IMG/VR virus record: IMGVR_UViG_3300042992_000266
Coordinates: 1-33,833 of that record
DNA length: 33,833 nt
Origin: a virus
Strand: one strand, 5' to 3'
Shown piece by piece: positions 9,102 through 17,037 of the stretch (position 1 is the first letter of the stretch; each line of letters opens with the position of its first letter). A model generated the notes under the pieces. The model did not search any database. It saw only the letters and a list, made by a program, of their open reading frames with translations, and was not told the DNA's origin. A program made the position numbers and the translations under genes.

Positions 9102-9550
9102 GGGGAAGTTGAGAAATCCATTACGGCGGATCCACCATATCGGAATGAGGATGCGGAAGAGTAAGCGAAGCTGGATGCGCCCGGATCATCCGAATCGGCA
9201 TCATTCTTGGCTAGATCGTCCAAGTAGTTTTCGGCTTCCTCAATGGATGATTTGCGATCATCGCCATTGAATTCAGCCAAGGAAGGAAAAGCATCGGACA
9301 GCAAACGCCTTGCAAGGGCATAGGCATGACGTTGCGCCCCGGGTGGCACATAGACACTAGAATTAACCACAGGCGGCAATCCGCGCTTCCTGCGCCCAGT
9401 ATTGACCCGGCTGGCAATGTCCAATGCAACATGGGTCAGAACCTCCGTCACCTTTTCTTCAGGTGCGGCAGATTCAGCAAGCAGCGAAGCGATCTCTTCG
9501 GATCCTAGTCTTCCCTGCAATCCCGCAAAATTTAATTCAGCCCATGCCAT
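9098..9550 (-). CDS. Head-tail connector-like protein (Mu gp36/DUF1320-like)
   Basis: The protein has 150 residues and is mostly helical up to about residue 115. The motif GRRKRGLPPVVNSSVYVPPGAQRHAYALARR recalls connector proteins in which a Pro-rich loop (LP..VP) precedes a helix of small residues, as in the DUF1320 family. The last 35 residues are Ser/Gly/Asp-rich and probably disordered. It lies between the decoration and terminator genes, where neck proteins are found. Family membership is an inference from pattern and order. Confidence 0.5.
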   Translation of the reverse strand: MAWAELNFAGLQGRLGSEEIASLLAESAAPEEKVTEVLTHVALDIASRVNTGRRKRGLPPVVNSSVYVPPGAQRHAYALARRLLSDAFPSLAEFNGDDRKSSIEEAENYLDDLAKNDADSDDPGASSFAYSSASSFRYGGSAVMDFSTSP

Positions 9551-9557
9551 AGATCAG

Positions 9558-9611
9558 TTAGAAAATTGCCGCTGATCCGAGGGAAATGAACAAACCCCAG
9601 ACCAGCGGCAT
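9558..9611 (-). CDS. Possible 17-residue hydrophobic microprotein
   Basis: In the 78-base gap between the decoration and connector genes, an ATG at 9611 opens 17 codons: Met-Pro-Leu-Val-Trp-Gly-Leu-Phe-Ile-Ser-Leu and so on, ending Ala-Ile-Phe. The peptide could span a membrane. Its leader (GATCTTAATATG) resembles other starts here. It may equally be a chance frame in an otherwise non-coding gap. Confidence 0.3.
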   Translation of the reverse strand: MPLVWGLFISLGSAAIF

Positions 9612-9628
9612 ATTAAGATCCAAGCTAA

Positions 9629-10033
9629 TTAGAAAAGTAGCTTGGTGGTGAACAGCTGACCAGCGAAGGTCCCGGCAGATGCGCTCGCAGTTTGCTCGAC
9701 GCGAATATAGCGTCGAGTTGCGGGATCAACCCGGAAGCGAACGCTCTTGGCAGCAACGCCAAGTCCGCCAGCACCAGTTTGCGTGGTTGCCACAGCAGGA
9801 TCCACAGCAGCGAAGGTCACGCCATCGGCGCTATCCTTGAAGGTGTAGGTAAGAACCGCTGCGTTAGCGATGCCGGAAGCGGCTGGAGCGGAAATTTCCA
9901 CCACGAAGTTTTGAATGTCGCCACCGAGGACTTGTTCAAGATCGAATGTTGCGGAATTTGCTCCAGCTTGGAGGATTGCCACCGACGAAGTGTAGGAGGC
10001 ATCTTGTTGATTGAGATTGAATTCAAAGGCCAT
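9629..10033 (-). CDS. Head decoration / capsid-stabilising-like protein
   Basis: The 134 residues are Ala-, Thr- and Gly-rich with alternating beta strands and almost no cysteine or histidine. A Val-Arg-Phe-Arg-Val-Asp-Pro-Ala-Thr-Arg-Arg-Tyr-Ile-Arg-Val stretch near residues 96-110 is a common strand pair in phage head accessory proteins. The gene follows the major capsid gene directly, where decoration proteins are usually encoded, separated by 28 bases. Such proteins bind the capsid exterior and stabilise the expanded shell. No enzymatic signature was seen. Confidence 0.55.
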   Translation of the reverse strand: MAFEFNLNQQDASYTSSVAILQAGANSATFDLEQVLGGDIQNFVVEISAPAASGIANAAVLTYTFKDSADGVTFAAVDPAVATTQTGAGGLGVAAKSVRFRVDPATRRYIRVEQTASASAGTFAGQLFTTKLLF

Positions 10034-10061
10034 TGTCGTATTATCTATTTAGGGGTTAGGA

Positions 10062-11000
10062 TTAAGCAAGGGCTTCATTGTCAGCGATCGAATCGGTGAT
10101 GATAATCGGGATACCGAACGATTCAGTAGGAACACCCGGAAGGATGCCAGTAAAGGCTTCCTGCTTGGTGCTGGCAGTCATCGTGCGGCTGATCTGAAGC
10201 TGGAATGCGGAACGGCGGCTCATCAAGAGATGGGTGGGGCGCTCGCCAACCGGGAACTTCGAAAGCAATTCAGCGATCTTCGCATCGGTGACACCCTTGC
10301 CGGAATCGGCGGTGCATTTCTTGATTCGGCCAATCGCGTATTTGTTGACGCATTGAAGACCGATCCATGCGGTGAGGTCTGCGATATAAGCAGCGAAGCG
10401 ATTGCCTGAAGCATCGGCAGCATCGCCTTCGCGGAATGGCGAAAGATCAAAGCTAGTTCCGTTGCCATAGACATATTGGACGCCTTGATTGCCCGCCTTG
10501 ATTGCATAAACCGAAGATCCAGTTGCGGAGGTTGTGCCGCCAGCGTCAACAACAAGCTCATCACCGAAGGTCGAGATGAATTCCTGAAGGCCGATGAAGC
10601 CTTTGCTTCCTGCGCTGCGACCATAGATGGTTTGCGAGCCGACAGTCGAAAGAGCAGCGCGCATCACGCCAGCGCCTTCGATTGCTTGGAGAGCTTCCGG
10701 GCCATCTTCGTAGCCGCGAGCAACTGCCTTGTCGACTTCGATGCGGGCGGAAAGGATGAAGGCTTCAACGAGGCGCTCGGTGAAGTTTGACTTCGTTGCA
10801 GCCGTTCCCTCATTAGCGGAGCGGAAAGCAACGGATGGACGCGAATTGCGAACCACAGTCTTATAACTGGTTCCGCGAATCGTGCGGGCGGGGATGGTCA
10901 CAACTTCAGGGGAGGCGGTAGCCACTTCCTCAATCAGACCGACAACCGGATCAGCGCCATTAAGTTTGGCAAGATCAAGTAGAGTAGTATTGTTAGGCAT
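10062..11000 (-). CDS. Major capsid protein
   Basis: The 312-residue protein matches a capsid family widespread in siphophages: an N-terminal LLDLAKLNGADPVVGLIEEV, then TIPARTIRGTSYKTVVR, an ANEGT segment, and RLVEAFILSARIEVDKAVARGYEDG. An HK97-type fold is expected for this group. Residue 1 is only a few residues before the conserved helix, so there is no long N-terminal delta domain; the separate protease/scaffold gene upstream supplies that function. The leader AGAAAAATAATATG is a good example of the A-rich start context. It sits between the protease/scaffold and decoration genes. Confidence 0.85.
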   Translation of the reverse strand: MPNNTTLLDLAKLNGADPVVGLIEEVATASPEVVTIPARTIRGTSYKTVVRNSRPSVAFRSANEGTAATKSNFTERLVEAFILSARIEVDKAVARGYEDGPEALQAIEGAGVMRAALSTVGSQTIYGRSAGSKGFIGLQEFISTFGDELVVDAGGTTSATGSSVYAIKAGNQGVQYVYGNGTSFDLSPFREGDAADASGNRFAAYIADLTAWIGLQCVNKYAIGRIKKCTADSGKGVTDAKIAELLSKFPVGERPTHLLMSRRSAFQLQISRTMTASTKQEAFTGILPGVPTESFGIPIIITDSIADNEALA

Positions 11001-11019
11001 ATTATTTTTCTATTGGGGA

Positions 11020-11520
11020 TTATTTGTTGAGCGATTGTGCTTTAAATGCAGCTTCGACGCGAGCGAGACCAGTCAGTTCAACTGAAGGAGTTTCTTCGAT
11101 GCGTCCAGCAAGAATTGTAGCGCCATTGATTGCTTCGTTGCTTGGCAGCGAGGCAAGAACCTTGGCTGCCTTCTTATCGGCAAGAATTGCACCTTTCCAG
11201 AATGCTTTAGCATCCTCGTCTTGTGGAGCGATGCGTCCAGATTTGACAGCTTCGTCGATTGCGGATTCAGCGGATGCCATATCCTTCTCTTCGATCTTTT
11301 TCTTCATATCTTCGTATTCTGCTTTAAGAGCGGCATATGCAGCTTCCATTTCAGCAAGTTGTTCTTCGGCGGACTTTTTGCCTTCATTAGCTGCTTCCAC
11401 TTGCTCGGCAAGGGAGGCGGATTCACGAAGAGCAGCGAGATTAGCCTTTGCGGTTTCGAGTGCGGTATCCGGCGATTCGCTCGCCTCAACCAGACCCAAT
11501 TCGATCAGTTGTTCAGTCAT
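11020..11520 (-). CDS. Nested scaffold protein (Mu gene Z-like internal start)
   Basis: An in-frame ATG at 11520 (Met176 of the protease gene) follows ACAAAATAATATG, matching the leader of the major capsid gene (AAAAATAATATG). Starting here would give a separate 166-residue scaffold: Met-Thr-Glu-Gln-Leu-Ile-Glu-Leu-Gly and then coiled coil. In Mu the scaffold Z is made in this way within gene I. The start lies at the junction of protease and scaffold halves, where it would be expected. No expression evidence is available. Confidence 0.6.
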   Translation of the reverse strand: MTEQLIELGLVEASESPDTALETAKANLAALRESASLAEQVEAANEGKKSAEEQLAEMEAAYAALKAEYEDMKKKIEEKDMASAESAIDEAVKSGRIAPQDEDAKAFWKGAILADKKAAKVLASLPSNEAINGATILAGRIEETPSVELTGLARVEAAFKAQSLNK

Positions 11521-12045
11521 ATTATTTTGTTCGTTATGTGATGCCGCAATGCGCGGGATTTCTTCAAATGCTGGATCATTGACTAGGGATCCGATCTCGC
11601 CACGCTTTGCTAGACCAGTCGGAATTCCGTCTTTTGAAAGAAGGAAAGTAGGGGAAAAATAAGAATAGTCGCGCCCCTCAACGGCTTTGCGCCCGGCTTC
11701 CGTCCATTCGACATCAAGCACAAGACCAACGCCTTCCTCATATCTAAATTCCTTGGGGATAAATGAGGCGGCACCTTGCTTATGATCAAACCCTGCGAAC
11801 GGGCGAACATTAGACTCAAATCGCTTATTAAGGTCTTCAGCGAATGATGCAGCAACCCGGGAATCAACTAGGACATCAACGGTTTTGGCCTTTCCGCCAA
11901 CGGTCGCATTGATGCGGTGTTGTCCTTCCGGGAGATAGACAATTGAACCAGCAACATCGGAAAGCTCCGATTGGATTGCAGCGGTTACAATGTTGGAATT
12001 GCGAAACATCGAAGGGAGATAATCATACATGGTCATATATGTCAA
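11020..12045 (-). CDS. Prohead protease with C-terminal scaffold (Mu gpI-like)
   Basis: The protein has 341 residues. The N-terminal half (about 30-170) resembles the Mu I protein / U37 prohead protease family: FAGFDHKQGAASF, the EGVGLVLDVEWTEAGRKAVEGRDYSYFSPTF block and the SLVNDPAF segment are characteristic. The C-terminal half (about 176-341) is Ala/Glu/Lys-rich coiled coil, typical of an internal scaffold. It would assemble the prohead with the capsid protein and then be cleaved. The capsid gene lies 19 bases downstream. The start at 12045 overlaps the upstream stop (ATGA); a second Met at residue 4 is possible. A nested start is described separately. Confidence 0.8.
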   Translation of the reverse strand: MTYMTMYDYLPSMFRNSNIVTAAIQSELSDVAGSIVYLPEGQHRINATVGGKAKTVDVLVDSRVAASFAEDLNKRFESNVRPFAGFDHKQGAASFIPKEFRYEEGVGLVLDVEWTEAGRKAVEGRDYSYFSPTFLLSKDGIPTGLAKRGEIGSLVNDPAFEEIPRIAASHNEQNNMTEQLIELGLVEASESPDTALETAKANLAALRESASLAEQVEAANEGKKSAEEQLAEMEAAYAALKAEYEDMKKKIEEKDMASAESAIDEAVKSGRIAPQDEDAKAFWKGAILADKKAAKVLASLPSNEAINGATILAGRIEETPSVELTGLARVEAAFKAQSLNK

Positions 12046-12659
12046 GTATTGAATTCAGATATCAAATAGTCCAAAGCGCCGTCCATGAATGCGTTCACAT
12101 ATGAATCTTCCGGAGGAAGAGCATTAGGCCAAGGCTTATGAGTGACGGATTTCACCAAGGCATAGATCGGTTTAATTCCGTTTGGAGCGCCTTCGTCAAC
12201 TTCGGCCAAAACATTCTTGACCCGGAACAATGGGTTAACCCGGTTGGAATATTCTCTAGCGGTCTTTGCGTGCGCTCTTGGATCCAACGGAATTGTTAGG
12301 TTGTTTTTGCGTTTAGCCCGGATCGTTCCGCCTGTCACTTTATGAGCCAATCCGATGGTTTGATTGCTAAATGTAACCGTGTTGGAATTTGGTTGGCTCA
12401 AACTCCAACCTCGCGCTGTGCCTTCCCACCAGCGGGTTTGCTCACGCCCCGGGCCATGAGTCGGCAGGCTCGGCGTGATCCATTTAACCCTTCCGGCCAT
12501 CGCGTAATATTTCCGAACCTCTTCGATTGCATCCTGCCCACCTTGCAGAACCGCAGCCTTGCGGACACCGGGAGCTGCCAAGGCAATAGCAGCAGCCTTG
12601 GCTTCATCCAGCCCGGTTGCCGTAATTGTGATGAATGAATTACCTACTTTCATCTTCAA
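12042..12659 (-). CDS. Phage virion morphogenesis protein (Mu gpG / tail completion-like)
   Basis: The 205-residue protein carries the pattern of the virion-morphogenesis family: a helical N-terminus (DEAKAAAIALAAPGVRKAAV), the central IGLAHKVTGGTIRAKRKNNLTIPLDPRAH segment corresponding to the usual 'xxHxxGGxIxxKxxKxLxIPL' motif, and a short C-terminal helix. Members help join or complete the tail. The gene follows the small portal-like gene with a 20-base overlap; Met3 (12653) is an equally good start. Its end overlaps the protease start by four bases. Confidence 0.6.
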   Translation of the reverse strand: MKMKVGNSFITITATGLDEAKAAAIALAAPGVRKAAVLQGGQDAIEEVRKYYAMAGRVKWITPSLPTHGPGREQTRWWEGTARGWSLSQPNSNTVTFSNQTIGLAHKVTGGTIRAKRKNNLTIPLDPRAHAKTAREYSNRVNPLFRVKNVLAEVDEGAPNGIKPIYALVKSVTHKPWPNALPPEDSYVNAFMDGALDYLISEFNT

Positions 12660-12882
12660 GCCCTTTCAGCATCGCTTTCCCGATTTCATTCTCTAGCGCA
12701 TCGGTCAAGGCTTGAGCGTTGAGCATCCCATACATTTGCGGGATGCGTTCGATTACTTGATCAACCTCCCGGATAAATGCGCCAATTGTCATCCGCTGCG
12801 ATTTGTCCATTAGGTCAGCTAGAACCTGATCGACTGGAGCGAGCCAATCGGAAGCAACATCTCTCAATTCCTCATCAGTCAT
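12640..12882 (-). CDS. Small helical protein resembling a detached DUF935 portal C-terminus
   Basis: The 80 residues form two or three helices: WLAPVDQVLADLMDKSQRMTIGAFIREVDQVIERIPQMYGMLNAQALTDALENEIGKAMLKGLEDE. In many Mu gp29/DUF935 portals the last 80 residues have the pattern (L)xPLLxPLxxLxxxAxSxEEFxxxLxxLxPxMDxxALAxxLAxAxFxAxLxGR, which fits this protein. Here that part is a separate gene overlapping the portal stop by four bases (ATGA). It may bind the portal or MuF protein. The comparison is from memory of the family. Confidence 0.6.
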   Translation of the reverse strand: MTDEELRDVASDWLAPVDQVLADLMDKSQRMTIGAFIREVDQVIERIPQMYGMLNAQALTDALENEIGKAMLKGLEDESR

Positions 12883-14585
12883 TGTTTGTCGAGTTTAGCG
12901 ACAATGGACTTTGCCCAACTGAATCCCTCATCCCCGCCCCATCCATTCCATGCTTGCCATCCCTTGCCCTGCTCATCCCAAGTCTGACCCTTCTTGTCCA
13001 CCTCATGGCGGCTGAAGAAAGAAACCATCCGGCGGACGGTATCCTCGGAAAGCTCGGATCGGCTGGAAATATCCCTAGCCCTAGCTAGACCGACAGATGT
13101 CATGCCTCGCTCGGATTGCGGCTTTGTCCGGCGGACCTCTAGCGCATTTGCAGCATTGCGGGCCATCTTTTCAGTAGGCCGGAGATCAACCGCAGCCGCT
13201 GATTCAACCTCGGCAATATCGGTGATTTCCTCCGACATTTCATCCGGCATATCCTCAACATCTGGAGCATCTACCGGAATCTCCGGCTCAATCGCTGGGG
13301 GCATAGAATCGCCACCGAAAATCTCCTCGCCTTCAATCGGCATTGGGATCCCAAGCTCATCATAGACCCACGCTTTAGGCATCTGAATGCCGATCTCATT
13401 GTAAATTTTGACACGCTCGGCAATTGCCTTCTCATCCTTTGGAACCGGAATCTCTAGTTCACAATAGGGCATATCCTCGGAAGCAACCTTGCCGAAGTTC
13501 ATCCGGACAATTGCCGGGATTAGCTGCGTTGTGATGATAGAAGCGACCCATGACGAAACGGATTGCAGCACCTCGCTCCGGATGCCGGAATGGACATCTC
13601 CTAGCGCACGGGATCCTGTCCCGGTGTTATCGGTCGTTAGCGTCTGCCCCAAGAGCAGGATATCACAAGCCCTGTCCGCCACATCCATCATGTGCGATTG
13701 CGGCAGGTTGTCGCCTCCGGTCACGGCAGAATGAATCTCGAAATCAACCCCCGGACCAGTTGCTGCCCAGCCGGATGATCCGATTGATTCCAGCATATCC
13801 TCGGCTTTATTTAGCGCATCCTCGGTGCCATCGGTCTTTGCCGTCCGCATCGGGATTCCGAAGAGCTGCGAGAATTGCATTAGCCAACCAAGACCATAGA
13901 CGGAGGCTAACCAGTATTTTGTCAGCGTCCGGAGATTAGCGGAATGGATCGGATGCGTCCCGCCTTGCGACCAAACACCGATCAAGAAACGATCAGGTGG
14001 GAAATCAACAAGAGATGCGTAATTTGTCCCACCCGGAGCAATCATCAAGCGATCAACATCATTCCCGGCGGATGGATAGGCTAGATATTTTGCAGGAACT
14101 GGAGCATAGCAACGAGGGCTAATGATACCATTTTGCGATTGCCATACGATCTCAAGGACAGAAATCCCCTTGGCGTAAGCATCAATCAAAGCCTTGATCA
14201 TCCCGGATACATCTAGCTCCCAATATCCCGGGCGGGGAGAATATGACTCAAGCGCCCGCTCGACAGTTTCGTAAATCTTAACCGCTGCCGGAGTCGGTTC
14301 CTCGGCATCCTCTCGGATTGCTGGCTTGATTTCCAGCTCCAGCCTAGCGACCGATCCCGCAACCTCATTTAGCGCCTTCCGCAGCCTTGGCCAAGTATCA
14401 AGCATAAGACGGAACAAGCGATCTTGATCCTCCAGCTTTCCAGTCCTAACGCCCCGAAGAATCGTGCGAACCTGATCCGGAGTGACATTTGCCAGATCAT
14501 AATCATTGGTTCGGTATTGTGCCGGGATAGGCCAAACAACACCCTTGCGCTCGTCGATTGTCATATGAGACTGTCGGATTAACAT
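12879..14585 (-). CDS. Portal protein (Mu gp29/DUF935-like) with extra C-terminal domain
   Basis: The protein has 568 residues. Residues 1-420 match DUF935 portals: RTILRGVRTGKLEDQDRLFRLML near 40-62, YAKGISVLEIVW near 137-148, and the conserved LLLGQTLTTDNTGTGSRALGDVH at 310-332. The portal forms the ring through which DNA enters and leaves. An acidic, disordered linker (about 421-465) leads to a separate C-terminal domain (470-568) with VGLARARDIS, DTVRRMVSFFSRHEVDKKG and AWNGWGGDEGFSWA. That domain is known from other phage head proteins and replaces the usual DUF935 tail. Met8 (14564) is an alternative start; 14585 has the A/T-rich leader. Confidence 0.85.
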   Translation of the reverse strand: MLIRQSHMTIDERKGVVWPIPAQYRTNDYDLANVTPDQVRTILRGVRTGKLEDQDRLFRLMLDTWPRLRKALNEVAGSVARLELEIKPAIREDAEEPTPAAVKIYETVERALESYSPRPGYWELDVSGMIKALIDAYAKGISVLEIVWQSQNGIISPRCYAPVPAKYLAYPSAGNDVDRLMIAPGGTNYASLVDFPPDRFLIGVWSQGGTHPIHSANLRTLTKYWLASVYGLGWLMQFSQLFGIPMRTAKTDGTEDALNKAEDMLESIGSSGWAATGPGVDFEIHSAVTGGDNLPQSHMMDVADRACDILLLGQTLTTDNTGTGSRALGDVHSGIRSEVLQSVSSWVASIITTQLIPAIVRMNFGKVASEDMPYCELEIPVPKDEKAIAERVKIYNEIGIQMPKAWVYDELGIPMPIEGEEIFGGDSMPPAIEPEIPVDAPDVEDMPDEMSEEITDIAEVESAAAVDLRPTEKMARNAANALEVRRTKPQSERGMTSVGLARARDISSRSELSEDTVRRMVSFFSRHEVDKKGQTWDEQGKGWQAWNGWGGDEGFSWAKSIVAKLDKQ

Positions 14586-14613
14586 AATAATTTATAATTG
14601 GCAAGCCATTGTT

Positions 14614-15966
14614 TTACATAGCATTGAAACCGGATCGGCGCGGGCTGGAGAATTCAGACCTGCGAGATCGAACCGGATCTTCCCCGGTCATCATGCCTTG
14701 CATAGCTGGACCACATACAATGCAGCCAAGCAGCGCATCCGCCCGGTCGGGAGATTTTAAACCGCTCGCCCGCATCGTATCCTTTGATTCAGCCCGGAGC
14801 TTTCCATTCTCGCTCCATTCAGTTTTGCGACTGGTAAGCTGCTTGAATGTGACAGGATCAAGATCGCCAAGAATGATCCGCCCCCGGGAAATCTCCCGGC
14901 AACCTATATGCCAAACCTCGCCAATCAAATTGGCATATTCGTTAGGCTCCCTTGATCTAGCCCCGCCATGAAATCGATTGATCCGCCATCCATGCTCGGT
15001 AAGCGCATCGATCATCACGGTCCCTAATCCGTCCGCATCTCCCCATATCTGCGATGCCTTCAGTTCCTCGGATTCAAAAAGCCGGATAAATTGCCTGACT
15101 CCCTGCATCGTATCCTTTTCCGCCCATGCCTTCACGATCTTTGCGGAATTGCCCCGGCGAACGGCTAGGACATTCTCATCTCGCCCGGCTGCAAAGTCGC
15201 AGAATGCCACGACAGTCTCGCCATGAGGATCCGGTGGATTATCGATTGCATCCCGCAGCGCATCGCTAGAAAGGATCAGGCGATCAACATCCTCGGCAAA
15301 CTCGGCAAGGTGCATAGATCGAAAGATCGGGTGCTTCTCTCCATAAACCTCCAGATCCCGCTGCCTCTTATCCGGATCGATGTGGGGGCATTCATCCGAT
15401 CTAGCTTTGATTCGATACCAATAATCCGCTTCCTCATGCTGCGAGCGATAGAACCATCCCATCGGCGCTCCCGGGGATGATGCTGCCAAGATCCGGTTAG
15501 CCGTGCATCGATCAACCGCAGCCTTGATTCCGTCCGGTATCGTCTTTGCCTCGTCGAGAACATAAAGCACCGGACTATCATCGGTGGCATGGTATCCCTC
15601 CGCTCTCCCGGGATTATCAGTCGAGAATCCGGAAGCCCATCCTCCCTGCGGAGTGCGAATCTCCGCCTGATTCCAAGTCCATCCTTGGAAGAGCGGATGT
15701 CCGCGATACTTTTCCATAGCGGGCCAAAGCTGAAGCAGCACCTGTCGCCATGACCCGGATGTCACCGGGATCCGCCCCTTGGGGAACATTGTGAGCCACC
15801 AAAGGATTGATGGAGCAATCACCGCAGCCGTCTTGCCGGATCCATTGGCTGCAACCAATGATGTCCTTTGATGGTTATTTATGCCCTTGAATGCTCTGAC
15901 CTGCCAATCATAGGGACGCAATCCAAGCACTCCAAAAGCAAATGGACCTAGATCAATATCAGGCAT
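14614..15966 (-). CDS. terL: Terminase large subunit
   Basis: From the ATG at 15966 the protein has 450 residues (Met-Pro-Asp-Ile-Asp-Leu-Gly). The frame stays open to 16065, but that extension runs within the small-terminase frame and is poorly protein-like; the 15966 start overlaps the upstream stop by only 8 bases. Walker A is AANGSGKT near 39-46, Walker B is LYVLDEA, and the RNase H-type nuclease carries FCDFAAGRDENV and a later GDADGLGTVMIDAL aspartate. It drives ATP-dependent DNA packaging and cuts concatemers. Together with a Mu-type portal this shows packaging by terminase rather than by transposition. Confidence 0.9.
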   Translation of the reverse strand: MPDIDLGPFAFGVLGLRPYDWQVRAFKGINNHQRTSLVAANGSGKTAAVIAPSILWWLTMFPKGRIPVTSGSWRQVLLQLWPAMEKYRGHPLFQGWTWNQAEIRTPQGGWASGFSTDNPGRAEGYHATDDSPVLYVLDEAKTIPDGIKAAVDRCTANRILAASSPGAPMGWFYRSQHEEADYWYRIKARSDECPHIDPDKRQRDLEVYGEKHPIFRSMHLAEFAEDVDRLILSSDALRDAIDNPPDPHGETVVAFCDFAAGRDENVLAVRRGNSAKIVKAWAEKDTMQGVRQFIRLFESEELKASQIWGDADGLGTVMIDALTEHGWRINRFHGGARSREPNEYANLIGEVWHIGCREISRGRIILGDLDPVTFKQLTSRKTEWSENGKLRAESKDTMRASGLKSPDRADALLGCIVCGPAMQGMMTGEDPVRSRRSEFSSPRRSGFNAM

Positions 15967-16330
15967 CAATGGACTCCCATTGCTTTTTGAATCGCTTAAT
16001 TTCTTCATTGTCCGCAATCGTTGTGATTGAATTGTTCTGCACATTAACTTGAACCTCCGGGCCATCTAGCGTTGACCATTTAGCCCGGCATTTGAGCCAA
16101 AAGATACAGGCAGTCAAAGCCTCTTTGGAATCGCTCATGGCAATATCATACAGGCGCTTTGCAATCTGACTGGTTGCCTTGGCTTGCCCAACATCGATGT
16201 CATCATCATAATATTTCCGCAGCGTCTTTTCATCGATGCCGACTTGATTGGCTACCATCCGGATCGGCACTCCAATTCCAGCAAGCGTTCGGATCAGCCT
16301 TCGGTTTTCTTCGCTAGGTTTGTGGCTCAT
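15959..16330 (-). CDS. terS: Small terminase subunit-like helix-turn-helix protein
   Basis: The protein has 123 residues. Residues 8-40 form a helix-turn-helix (RLIRTLAGIGVPIRMVANQVGIDEKTLRKYY). Residues 49-85 match small-terminase proteins, with ATSQIAKRLYDIAMSDSKEALTACIFWLKCRAKW, a pattern also found in Mu-type head clusters. It would recognise phage DNA and feed it to the large subunit. The start overlaps the upstream PLP-like gene by four bases (ATGA), and its end overlaps the terL start by eight. Confidence 0.8.
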   Translation of the reverse strand: MSHKPSEENRRLIRTLAGIGVPIRMVANQVGIDEKTLRKYYDDDIDVGQAKATSQIAKRLYDIAMSDSKEALTACIFWLKCRAKWSTLDGPEVQVNVQNNSITTIADNEEIKRFKKQWESIDA

Positions 16331-17037
16331 TTAATTAAAGGATTGGCGGGTCCGGTGACATTCCAAAATAGAATAATCCCATTGCCTCTTTTCTTTTTGC
16401 ATATCTTCCATGCCTTCGCATCATAATGCGGGCAGCTAGGAAATGGCGGACGGTCATCTATGGCTTTTGAGAAAGGCATTCCAGCCTTGAAGATATTTGC
16501 CCCGGCAACATCGGAGCTTGATAGAGTCCGCCCAACTTCAACAACATTTATCGATGCGCTAGGCCAAGCAGCCCGGAGCGAGCGAGCGAGAACGCCTGAT
16601 CCTGAAGCGCACCAAACTTCATCCGGGGTTATGCCAATCGATCTAGCAGCCGATGATATGGTCGAGATTGCAGCCGGAGTATTAACGCCAAATGGAATGA
16701 GAGTCGCCCCGGTCCTAGCGCAATATTCCCTTGCTCTTGCCTGAACGACTTTCAGATATCCGACAGGCACTTGCATTATTTTAGCCCCCATTCTCTTTGC
16801 CTCTAGCGCACGATCATGCGGAACTTTGCGCTTCGCTACGAATATGGTCGCCCGCTTTCCTAGCTTGGCTGCGGTATGAGCAAGAGCGGTTTGAGCGCCT
16901 CCCTCGCAGGGACTGGCATAGACAAGCTCATCTACTCCATCGAAGAGATAGGGAAGGAACCTTGCCTTCGTGCCGCCCGGGAATAGATCATCCCGGACGA
17001 CATTGATCCCAAAGTATTCCTTAACGATTGGAGTCAT
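16327..17037 (-). CDS. PLP-dependent enzyme-like protein, fold type II (short)
   Basis: The protein has 236 residues, about two thirds of the usual length of fold-type II enzymes (D-cysteine desulfhydrase/ACC deaminase, tryptophan synthase beta type). Three family hallmarks are present: VRDDLFPGGTK (14-24) with Lys24 at the Schiff-base position, SPCEGGAQT (42-50) at the SxxxGNxxxA loop, and CASGSG (143-148) at the phosphate-binding loop. These fit PLP binding, but activity and substrate cannot be inferred. It overlaps both neighbours by four bases (ATGA), so it is co-expressed with the ParB-methyltransferase and terminase genes. Confidence 0.7.
   Translation of the reverse strand: MTPIVKEYFGINVVRDDLFPGGTKARFLPYLFDGVDELVYASPCEGGAQTALAHTAAKLGKRATIFVAKRKVPHDRALEAKRMGAKIMQVPVGYLKVVQARAREYCARTGATLIPFGVNTPAAISTISSAARSIGITPDEVWCASGSGVLARSLRAAWPSASINVVEVGRTLSSSDVAGANIFKAGMPFSKAIDDRPPFPSCPHYDAKAWKICKKKRGNGIILFWNVTGPANPLIK

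Noticed and set aside
10223-10624. Open frame on the - strand within the capsid gene
   Set aside because: It is out of frame with a strongly supported capsid protein and lacks a family.
15967-16065. Longer N-terminus for the large terminase
   Set aside because: The extra 33 residues overlap the small-terminase gene in another frame and look unlike a terminase start; the ATG at 15966 fits the short overlaps seen elsewhere.
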